NCBI GenBank assembly: GCA_903813345.2
Contig: CAIIXF020000004.1
Span: forward strand, 4,235,525-4,299,524
From: Owenia fusiformis
Lineage: Eukaryota > Annelida > Polychaeta > Sabellida > Oweniidae
Direction: 5' to 3'
Length of the DNA: 64,000 nucleotides
Of this stretch, positions 49,302 to 61,300 are shown piece by piece; position 1 is the first letter of the stretch, and every line of letters begins with the position of its first letter. The translations under genes were made by a program, and so were the position numbers. The notes beneath the pieces are model-generated. The model was not told the origin of the DNA. It ran no database searches and saw nothing but the letters and a program-made list of their open reading frames with translations.

Positions 49302-49392
49302 GATAGGAGCTAACACATAGGTAGTTGCTGTCTCATATTAAATGTCACATAGATAGGAAGTACACAAGAGTAGTGGAAAAATCAAGTTATTA

Positions 49393-52300
49393 TTAAAGTG
49401 TAGCAACAGCTTCCTCGTTTTCAATCAAGGTTTCCTTGTCACCATCCATGATTTCCTTGTCTTCATTTATACTTTCCTTGTTTTCTTCAACTGTTTCAGG
49501 ATTTATACGGTAGATTTTCCTCACAAACCAAAAACACGCAAAGAAACCTATGCTCCCTGGAAATATAAAACACTATGCTCAATATATGACACTAATAGAG
49601 ATAAATGCTCCAATGGGAGCATCGGCCAACATTGTTACAAAGTAATATAATACGATAAAGGATACAATGCAACAATTGATCATACACGAGCAATAATATC
49701 ATGATAAAATCATGTACATAGACAGATAGAGAAGACTTTGGAGCTAAGTAAATAAACTAAATATAATCCCGATGATATTGCGTATTGTATATGAACAGAC
49801 TCTCTATTTTCAATTTTGAAGAGACACCCCAAATAAATATTTTACCTGTGAGTAGGAAGAACACAAAGACTACAATAAAGGTGTAGCCAAAGTAGAGCAG
49901 GGTAGATACACCCCCAATGATCTCAAGTCTGGACACAAAGTAATAGATACAATATATGAACAGGTAGGCTGCCGTGAATCCACTTGTTAGGAATGAGCGC
50001 CACCACCAGTGGTAGTCCTGAAAAAAAGTTTTCCATTATTAGTGTTGTAGGTTTTCAGATTGTTGTATTTTGAATAAAATAATTTGGGTATCTTTTATTG
50101 AATTTTCATTTTTACAGGAATTCAAGTAAAAAGCACATGCCTATATTCAGAAAAGTATTGAAAACACAATTAGAATTAAGATATATTTCATCCTGGGAAA
50201 AAGGAACACAAAAAAGGATGAATGAAGAATAAAAGAGACAATTTGAAAACATCAAAACTTTCCAGAAAATAATTTTCTTTACTAACATTTGATATGTATA
50301 TTTTTTTGATAATGGCTACATCATTGTTTCTACATCTACTGATATTGTTTCTGTAAAACATTGAAACAACCAGAAAATGTTAATCTTTCAATGTTTTCAG
50401 ACAATGACTTCATCAATGGCATTGTGGGTCCCACGCTTTAAACAGGAGAAAGCTCTTATTTTGACAAACTTTCCACTAGCAACTGGAAAGTATAATATGC
50501 TTCAAATATTCACATATAAAATTTCAACAAAATCACTCCACAATTTTATCAGTTTAAGCAACAACGTAAAATAAAACATGAGAAAATGGCCACTCACTAA
50601 AAAGTGTGATATGCTTCTATGTACAGTCTAGTCACATGTAAAATTTCAACAAAATAGCTCCACCACTTTTTAGGGTCTAGTACAAAATGTAAACATAATA
50701 AATGTAAACAAAATCACTTCACTAGTTTTCCAGTTACAGCAGAAATTGTAAAATATTGAGTAACAGCCACCATTTTTCAAGATGGCCACCAGTTTTTTTT
50801 AAATAATTACATTTTCAACTTAATCAATATAGTAATATCTTGTATATTTTTTTGCATTTAAAACAAACATTACACTTTCATCTGTATTTGAGTTACTGCC
50901 CAGGTGTATGTCTGTAAGTATGGAGCCATTCTCTATATCCCTTTGAACTTTGTTCGATGGGATAATTACTGCAAAACCAAACACCAGGAATTCTCATTTC
51001 AGACATTTTAACATGGTAGTCCACTGGCAGATCCAGAAGCTGACAAGGGGGGGCCACATTTCAAGTGAAGCCAAAAACTTTTTGGGCCCATAAAACCAAA
51101 AATTGGGCCCGAATTTTGAAAATTTAAGGCCCATTTTTGAGGCCTTATATGACCCGCCAGTGTAGTCAACAGAACAATACAAAATTGGTTCCAGAAGATT
51201 TTTCACATTGTGAGATGATCGGATTAATAGTGTTATGAAACACAAATTTTACTGTAATACCATGCAACTTTGACAAATAAACAGCCAATTTTACCAAACT
51301 GTATTTATTGACAAAAGTTCACAGGTAGACAAACCCAAGACCCTCCCCCATTGGATATTGACACATGCTAAACAATATTTGTTAACATACCTCGGCACGT
51401 AAATGGAGATAGCATAAGATGATTGTATTCTGCAAACACATGATAACGAGAATAATAAAAACGATGAGAAGGAATCCAAACGTGTAGTAGACCTGGTGAT
51501 TCCTGAAATAAAACATAGATTTATCATACTGAGGTGATTATACACATCATGCATGTGATTTTTCATACTTCAGGCAATCTTTTCATAGAATCAGTGTTTC
51601 TCATAAAAATGACCAGATTGAGTATGGCAAGTGATTTTAGACAGTCATATCTTTAACCATGAGTATTTTCCGGCCATAAATACATTGGTTTTTATTAGAA
51701 CCAACTCTCTGAAAAAGTATGGATAATGACCCCACCTTGGCACTTTTTAAAAAATGTTAGGCTTATTTTCTAAAAAAGAGGATCTTGTTCTTCTCAATAT
51801 AAATACATTTCATACATTATATTATTTGTTTGAATAAACTTAACCATATCAAAAATTTATTCTGCACTACATGTATATTAACAGAAAACAGAAAAGAAGA
51901 TCTTCTTTTGAGTAAATAGGTTCAACATTTTGAAAACATGTTGACATGGGGTTCATATTCATAATTTTTCGAATTGTTCGATTGATATTTTTATTATCCT
52001 TGAGAATTTAATTGAAAGATAACGTATTGTGTTAGTGAGACATGTCATTTTTAAATTGAATAAGTACTCATTGTGAAAGATATGACCATATAAAGTCACT
52101 TGCCATACTAAACCTGGTCCTTTGTTTTGAAAAATTGGGGTTTTGACTAAAAAAACACAAAAACTTGGATTTCTCCCTATCTAAGTATGTATCATATACC
52201 TAGTCATTTATCCATTTAATTTATAACTCATAAAATATAATTCTCTTACCATATGCTATTGAGAATGAAGAACTGTAGAATGAAAATACAGCTAAATGGC

Positions 52301-55300
52301 AGAAATCCTCCCAATATTATAGAAGGAATTGGTTTCGTAAAAAACCTTTTCCATGGATGATTGGGAATGTCCCGAGGAATCTTACTGGTTGTCACTGGCT
52401 GTTTGATTGGCTACAAGAAACAAAGATTACGAGGAGTAATTATAAGGAGAAAACTCAGTCACACAAATGTAAGTGACAAATACAGGGTGAGTCCCCAAAA
52501 ATGTAACTCTCTATTTCTGGTTATAACTTTGTCATAATGATGGGATTCTTTTGTAGATAGAGAGTTAAAATAAAACTAATTTTGTCAATCAACTTTTGGT
52601 ATATTTAAGGCTTGATCTAATATCATTCTGTTAGATCAATACACCCAGGTTTGAAAATATAGAGTGATGCTCACTTGCATCAAATTTAATGAAGTCTTTC
52701 AAACGTGAATAAAAGTTATGTAATTCATGAGTTGCACTTATTTAGGTTCACCTTGTATTGAGGAATACCAAACAGTTGTAATAAATTTCTGTAATAATAA
52801 AAACAACACATCCCCAATATCCCAGATGCAAGTAGAAATAATCTTGATTTACGTCATTAAAAATTCAGTCAAACTGATGTCATATTTCGAATCTACATGT
52901 AAAATTACATTTAGAAATGTGGTTTTGAAAAGAGTTTATTTATTTTCTTTGAAAATGTGACTTCTAGGTCGGGGAGATTCCCCATAGACCCCATGTTGTA
53001 AAACCACAAAAAGTGAAATATCTTTTCTCGTGTTGGGCAGATAATATTTTCTTTTACTGGACATATTTTAATTTGTATAAGTATCAGATACATAAGGGTA
53101 ATATGACAAGTGAACCACTAAAACTGATGCATATTCAAGTTTAAGGGAATTTTGTAATACCCTGCCATATTATTTCCCCCGAATCAGCCACCTGGTGGCG
53201 AAACTGGTAACTACCTACTCGCATCTGAGTAATTGTTAATTCCACAACATCCCTTTAAAATGCATTCTTAAAATACATAGTAACTTTTAATTTATACGTA
53301 CTGCTTTTCTGAATCCAAAATATGCTCCAACAAATGTAAGAGGTACGCAGGCTCCAAACCATGAAATTAAGAGAGTTGCAAGCATCCTAAATTCTGTAGT
53401 CGCTCCCAGACTCCACTGTACAAGGTTCAACAGGAAATAGATGGCGAATACGATTCTACAATTAATGCAATCAATTCTACAATAATACAATCACTCCAAT
53501 TCTACATAATACAATCATTCCAATTCTACAATAATACTGTTATTTCAATTCTACAATAATACAATTATTTCAATTCTACAATAATACAATTATCCCAATT
53601 CTACATTACACAATCTAATCATTCCAATTCTACAATAATTTCAATTCTACAATAATACAATTATCCCAAATCTACAATTACTCAAATTCTACAATAATAC
53701 CATTATCTTGATTCTACAATCATACAATGACCTCAATTCTACAATTCTTTTAACAGTTGAAGTCTGAATAATTTCACTTATTTGCACTTGTAGTATGGTA
53801 TTTTTCAACTAAATTTTATTTTTATTTTTTGAACTAAATCAACATTATTGAGTAGCAAAACCCCAAGAAGAGGTTTTCCTGATATGTTTAACCTGGCAAG
53901 CAGATGACGATTTAATACTTTTTAAATCTCATAAAAATGACCATTAAGATTTTATGTCCAGTTCTTACTCACCCCTGGCATACAGTAGCTGTCAGAATGG
54001 CATTAGATTTCCATTTTTCACCTCCCATCACTATAAAAAATTTTGTTAATAATTATTATTTATTTTATTCATTCATTTATTTATTTTCATTGCACAATAG
54101 ATTTGTGATAAAAAGTACTTCTAATTTCCTTTAAAATATGATAAGTTGTATCATGATTTACATGGGCTAAATATTAGGACACCAAGGCAAAAGGCATATA
54201 TTGGTACATGTATATCATGTGTTGAAAAAACTTTAAGGGTTTACATTAAAAAAATAATTAACTAGCCCTAATGGCCGACACTATGTACAAGCAATAATTT
54301 AAAAGAAATACTTTTGTATATCCTTGAAGAGAAGTAACCCGCAGGGCCGCTTAGGCACACATATAGGATAATGGGACACGTCTTCAATGCCCCTCTGTTA
54401 GCAGGTGACAGAAACCCCAGACTTGCAAAAACTGAAAAAAGTAAGTTTTTTTAAATTCAGTAAAACCTGTGTAAGTGGAATTCTAAAAAGTGTTCCACTT
54501 GGGACACATGGAGTGTGTTCCACTTAAAGAGGTTTACATAACATTTAGGTGTTTCCTGTACAGAGGTGTTCCAATTGACAGTGTTATGACCCAGGTGTCC
54601 GTTTTTGGAACTGTTGTAACTTACGATTTGGTTGCAAGTCAAGTCATTGTTCATCAAAACACAGACCATGATTTTCCTAATTTCTTGGTACTGTAATTTA
54701 AGATCATGCTTAAGACAGACCCCTTGATGGGAAGTTGCAACTACAGCTCAGCTGTGGTGGCTAGCCCTTATGGGTCAGCGGTAGAGGATCAGATTTTGAA
54801 CTGGAAGGTCCTATATTTGATTGCCACACAAGGTGATAAAGGACAAGTCTCGGTTTGGAGAACAGTCTCCTCACCTGGGCTAATGTTTTTTCATGAAAAA
54901 TATAAAAATATCACCCAAATTAATTATGGATATTCAGAAGAGGACCTTCAAAGACTGCAGAAGACTGATGAACTTTGTTCTCCAAACCGAGGCTAGTCTT
55001 TTAGCAAAATCCCTATCATGTTTCAATATTAGTCCGGCAGCCAAAGTGTAAAAAATTGAGTGACCTTGTCTATTGCTAATGGAACAGTTATGCCCATGCC
55101 ATATTTCACAAAAAACAATCTCGATGTACCATATACATTAAAATTATATTATTTATAACCAAATTGCACTTTGCCCTAGGACTGAAATTAAAACTGATAA
55201 AATAACTTATAATTGAAATAATAATTACATGAGAAGATTTCAATTATTTTTACATTGTTATTTTGTTCATAATTTTATGTGATAATTAGGCCTAATATTG

Positions 55301-58300
55301 AGTGATTATTTTGAGTACTGATTTTGAGTGCTTAATTCAATACGTACCTAGTGTGATAAGAGCCATGAAAAATATCTGGACTCCATTGCCAAGTAACACG
55401 GAAAGAAACATTGCCATTCTAGGTGGTCTAAATACATCTCCTTGGACTAATCTATAACTCCCAGGAACAAATTTTCCACTTAACTCTCTCTGATCAGAGT
55501 CCTAGAAAATACACATAAAGGGGGCTCACCATACGCTCTGGAACATAAAAAATCGAGTCGACTTCTGTATGAAAAGAAATCGACTCGATTTTTTAATAAA
55601 TCTGGTAACCAACCCATGGGGTTCACTATGCTACTGTTACTTTCAGACGGTATGTCATAAACAGCAAATCTTTGTTTTATAAATGGTTAATTTACATAAA
55701 TTTTCATTTAATGTTTTGTTCAGTAAATTATTTGACCAAAAATGTTATTATTTGCCTAAAATGTAATTTTTGGGGAAAAAATAATTGATATATCTTATCA
55801 AATATGAAAATTACTGCTGAAGATATTTGTGATCCAGAATTATCCAAATATCAATTCATTAGAATTGAGAAAAAATTATGAACTGTAAAAATCATAATGT
55901 AATCCTGAAATAAAGTAAGAACTGTTGGTCTTTTTAGGAAATGGGTTGCAAATAAATAATCAAGTTACTTTCAACTTATCTCTTATCTTCATAGACCCTT
56001 TAATACCTTGCTTTTATATTGAAGAAAAACTTGCTTACTGTACTGTCTATCTGGCTGTAACGTTTGAGATCCTTACATATGATAACACCAAGACCTCCAC
56101 TGAGGAAACACACAACCAGTAGGGAGTTCATGATGCTGAAAAATATGACAGCGATGAAACACATTCAGAAGAGTTTTTATGATGCTGAAAGATATGACAG
56201 TGATAAAACACACATTCAGAAGGGAATTCATGATGGTGAAAAATATGACAGTGATAAAACACACATTCAGAAGGGAATTCATGATGGTGAAAAATATGAC
56301 AGTGATAAAACACATAACCAGTGGGGAATTCATGATGCTGAAAAAGATGACAGTGATGAAACACACAACAAGTAGGGAATTCATGATGCTGAAAAATATG
56401 ACACTGTTGAAACACACAACCAGTAGGGAGTTCATGATGCTGAAAAATATGACTGTGTTAAACACAAAACCAGTAGGAATTCATGATGCTGAAAAATATG
56501 ACTGTGTTAAACACAAAACAAGTAGGGAATTCATGATGCTGAAAAATATGACTGTGTTAAACACAAAACAAGTAGGGACTTCATGATGCTGAAAATTCAC
56601 CACTCACGAGCAATATTACCTTGATAAAATCCTTTTTTTATTAACCCTGCCCATTACCTAAAGTTAAATATCTCAGATTTGATGTATAAAATATCATAAT
56701 TCAAAATCATATGATAATATAGATAAGAGAACATACCTGAACCATAGGATGTTGGTATGTGGCATGGAGTCCAAGATGTAATCCCATCTGGAGGACCATC
56801 TAACATTGTTATTTTCCTGAAATACCATATAAAATTATTGTACATAATAGACAATCATTGTACAGTACATAACAAACAAGTTTTCTACACAATAGACAAT
56901 TATTGTACAAAATAGACAATTAATGTTAACAATATACAATATTATTTGTTACATAAAGAGCAAGGCAACTCTCTACCGAGAACGTAATCCCCACGATTTT
57001 AATGCCAATTTCCATATTTGGACAGCCACTCTGAATTTCTAGAGGCATATGAAGAAACAGAGTATAATATTCGAAATCTACTGTTAAATAAATATGATTT
57101 GAAATAATAAAAAAATACTTTTGATTGATCTGAAAAGGTATACTTACTCTAAACCTAATAGAGTATGTATAGTTGAAAGTGATATCATTGTTGGTACCAG
57201 CCACTCCTAATACAGGGGCCCCACTACATGTTGCCTCTCCAGTCTTGCCAGCATTATGCTTGATGCTAAAATGAAACATTTAGTACATTTAGAGTATGTA
57301 TACATGTAGTTGAAGATTATATCATTGTTGCTACCAGCCATTCCTAATACAGGGGCCCAACTACATGCTGCCTCTCCACTCTTGCCAGCATTATGCTTGA
57401 TGCTATAAAATTAAACATTAGCCAGATATACAAATTACACATTCAGTTGTTTTTAAGGTCAGAGCTTTATCTCACAAATACAATTTTAATTGACCGAGGC
57501 TTCATTGAGACTATTCCTTGACCTGCACACCCATCAACACAAGACCTCAACTTATTGTGTGTACTAAAAACACTATTTACCTCCTTGGTTCAAGTTTAGC
57601 TGAGATAAGACGTCCTGCAGAATTCCCGAGGGAGCTTCCCCATTCTTCCTTTTCTCCACTGTGGTAGGCTATGGTGATCTCAACATAGTTGAATATATAG
57701 TAGGTGTCTTTCTGACTAAATTCAGCCTGCAATAGAGGAAACAATTGAACTAGTTAGGCTATGGTGATCTCAACATGGTTGAATATATAGTAGGTGTCTT
57801 TCTGACTAAATTCAGCCTGCAATAGAGGAAACAATTGAACTAGTTAGGCTATGGTGATCTCAACATGGTTGAATATATAGTAGGTGTCTTTCTGACTAAA
57901 TTCAGCCTGCAATAGAGGAAACAATTGAACTAGTTAGGATATGGTGATCTCAATATGGTTGAATATATAGTAGGTGTCTTTCTGACTAAATTCAGCCTGC
58001 AATAGTGGAAATAATTGAACTAGTTAAATGATAAATTGTGGTAGGGTATGGTGATCTCAACATAGTTGAATATACGAGGGGTGATTCAAAAGTAATGGAC
58101 AAAATTTTATAGGCACGCTTACCTTTACCAGATTTGAATGAAACTTTGTACAAATAAAGATTAATCAATTATCTATTAGATGTTAAAACTTTATTAACTA
58201 AATGCAAATACATTTTGAGATAGAGCACTTCTCTTGGATCATGGTGCATACACCCGGAATCCATTTTTAAGGCTATTTTCATCCTAATAACAAATGGATT

Positions 58301-61300
58301 TTCAATGAAAAGTTTGCTGGTGCAAAATATTTTGCAATGCAAGATGTATATGAAAAGCATATCGAAGTAAGTTCAATAATAATCCATATCATTCCTTATT
58401 ATTCCTGATGATCATCCATTTGAATTATATTCAATCCTCAATGTATTCTCCTCCAAGTTCAATTACTTTCTTCTGTCGGCGCACCCATGCAGAGAACACA
58501 TGCCCAAATCCATCAGCAGCCATGGTGTTCAGCTGTTTTTGTACAGCCATTTCCAGCTCAGCTAATGTCTGAAAGGATTGTCCCTTTAATGCCATCTTAA
58601 GGGTGGGAAAAAGATAGAAATCACAAGGAGCAGTATCAGGGCTATATGGAGCATGTGGAAGTTGAGGCATGTCCATGAATGCTGCAAGAGTATCCTGAAC
58701 TAGCTTGGACCTGTGTGCTGGGGCATTGTCCATGTGTAACAAACGATTGTCTCTCGTGTCTTTCCTTTTCTTTTGAAGTGTCTGTCTTAGAAATATCATT
58801 GTGATGTCATAGCACAATTGGTTGCTGAATTTAGAACTCAACAGCAAACACATGGGCATGTGAGTCTTGCTTGACAATTGCATTACCATGCTTGTTAGAC
58901 ATATCATGTGTGGTAATTGAGTCCTTAAAACAAAATCAAGCAAAAATGACAAAAACATTCAATTATCATTAAAAAACCAATTCCACCCATGCTTACCCTT
59001 GTTACCATCGTTACGCATAGCTGAAACAATTTCAAATGCATTTAAATGAGAATTCGACACAAAGTAGAGAATTGATTGATCTATTCACTGTGAAAAAATT
59101 AGACTGATTGGGTGAAATTTAGTATGCCTATAAAATTTTGTCCATTACTTTTGAATCACCCCTCGTATAGTAGGTGTCTTTCTGACTAAATTCAGCCTGC
59201 AATAGTGGAAATAATTGAACTAGTTAAATCATAAATTGTGGTAGGGTATGGTGATCTCAACATAGTTGAATATATAGTAGGTGTCTTTCTGACTAAATTC
59301 AGCCTGCAATAGTGGAAATAATTGAACTAGTTAAATGATAAATTGTGGTAGGGTATGGTGATCTCAACATAGTTGAATATATAGTAGGTGTCTTTCTGAC
59401 TAAATTCAGCATGCAATAGTGGAAATAATTAAACTAGTTAAAATGATAAAATAGAATTTTCTTCAGCCTGCATGGTCTAACTAGGAATAAATAACTAGTT
59501 AAAATGATGAAATTGACTTTTCAGCTCGTAAATTGCATTATTATGGATACTTAACTAGTTCAAAAATAGTTTGAATCTGGAAACGGTTCTCATAAAAAAC
59601 GTGACACGCTATGTTTTGTGCACTTTTGGATACTCACATTGATAACGCAAGCATCTTTAGCTTTGCCTTCAGCGGTGACGTAACATCCAATGGGGAAGCT
59701 AGGAGAGCAGTATTTCTGGTCACCCTCGACTTCATAGCACCATGTGACTGGCATGTTATCTATGATCCTGTCAGTGGAAAATAGAAGTTTGTTAAGCAAA
59801 AACTAAATAATAATATAATTTTACATGAGAGACTTTGTATACGAGGGTTGTCCCAGAAGTACATGTAATGCTCTGTATGTTTTAACTTCCTTTATTATTC
59901 TTCGATTCAGCTGAAATATTGTGCATATTGCAATCGTAAATATTATAACCCATATATAAATGAAAGTTAACAAAAACAAGTCTGCAGAAGATCTTGAAGT
60001 AATTATACTAGGAGGTTATTAAACTGCACATGATCCTGAATCAATACAGTTCCTGAAAAACACTTATATACAAGTTATATCGAAATGAAAAATATGAATG
60101 TTTTTTGGCCCACCCTGGATATCGAATTGAAAACATTATCACCATGACAAACCTTTAAGTGTCTCACATATTCGATCAAAATTTGCCATGCAAACATGTT
60201 AGTCTACTTTACTGGCCCCCCTTGCTGTAACAAGGAACACAAAACACATTAAAACGCAAACATAAACCAATTAGTCAGACGATCACTTCACTATGAAAGT
60301 TAGGGGTGTTCAAGGCAAATGTGTATTAGCAGAATACGCTGTGTGCATGGACTAACACAATGTCAGTGGTCATTTACTGTGTCAACTTAGTAACCCTTGC
60401 ATATCCTGCTCACTCAAGTATTGAATACTTTTTTTATGATCTAAATCTTTGTGGTTTATAAAAAAATGTGATATATTTTAGTTGGAAATACATTAATAAA
60501 TATATTCATTCAAACAGCACTAGAATGCGGGAAGAAAGAGCAATGGTGACAAAATGCAGACCGAATTTTCCGTAAGGGTTTCAAACATTTCTGGACACAA
60601 TCATACATGTACTTCATGTGTACTGTTATTTTTAGTGCTGTATTTATAGATATAATTTCATGTATTAAAATCATATTTTCCAGCAATGACTTCAAATTCG
60701 GAACCACCCCCATATCACATTTTCTTCAATAACTCCAAACATGTGTAAACATTGACCATGTGCATATAAATTCAGATTTCACGAGCTCTTTCCTATTCGA
60801 TTACCTCATACACCCCTGCATGGATTTGAGTTGGATTCGCCTTTTATACGTGAGCCGGTACACATCGCAAACGCTGATTGGATAAAGATTGCGAGAATCT
60901 TTAATACGTACCAATTGTGCTCAAAGTTCATCAATATTCCTCTCTTTAGGAAGTCTAATTTTTTCCTGGATACCAAATCATTGTTTGAGTATATCTTCTG
61001 GCAGAGATTTTTACAGTTTTCATCTTTGCCAAAGTCAATCTAAAATATGATATTAAATCAATATTAAATCAAACAAATGAACATATAATAAAGCAAAGTT
61101 AACATGGTTTTTTCATGCATGTATTACAGGGGCTTGTCTGGAGGGTCGGACAAGCCCTCCGATGTGTTTGTACTGATCTAAGAAGTCAAACTCTTTATAA
61201 CAGTACACACTTATTGGAGGACTTGCCCTACACTCCTGACAAGCCCCTGTGTCATGTATCAGTGTATCTGAGCTGTATCTGAGCCTATATATATTTGCAC

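Larger units (their letters stand above)
57727..59440 (-). repeat. 90/106-bp array carrying exon-6 acceptor, split by mariner (copy B)
   Basis: Upstream of exon 6, units of 90 bp (three) then about 106 bp (three or more) repeat the intron end, TTGCAG|GCTGAATTTAG and around 65 exon bases. This parallels the 100-bp array of copy A. The mariner at 58075-59165 interrupts one unit. Upstream units continue to about 59440. Confidence 0.9.

Noticed and set aside
56064-56586. Overlapping 95-135-codon ORFs
   Set aside because: They run through the exon-9 acceptor array on both strands. Only 56039-56135 belongs to a gene.
57290-57412. Alternative exon 7 of TM9SF2B
   Set aside because: It is diverged, starts within the exon and lacks a usable donor. 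It is a decayed duplicate.
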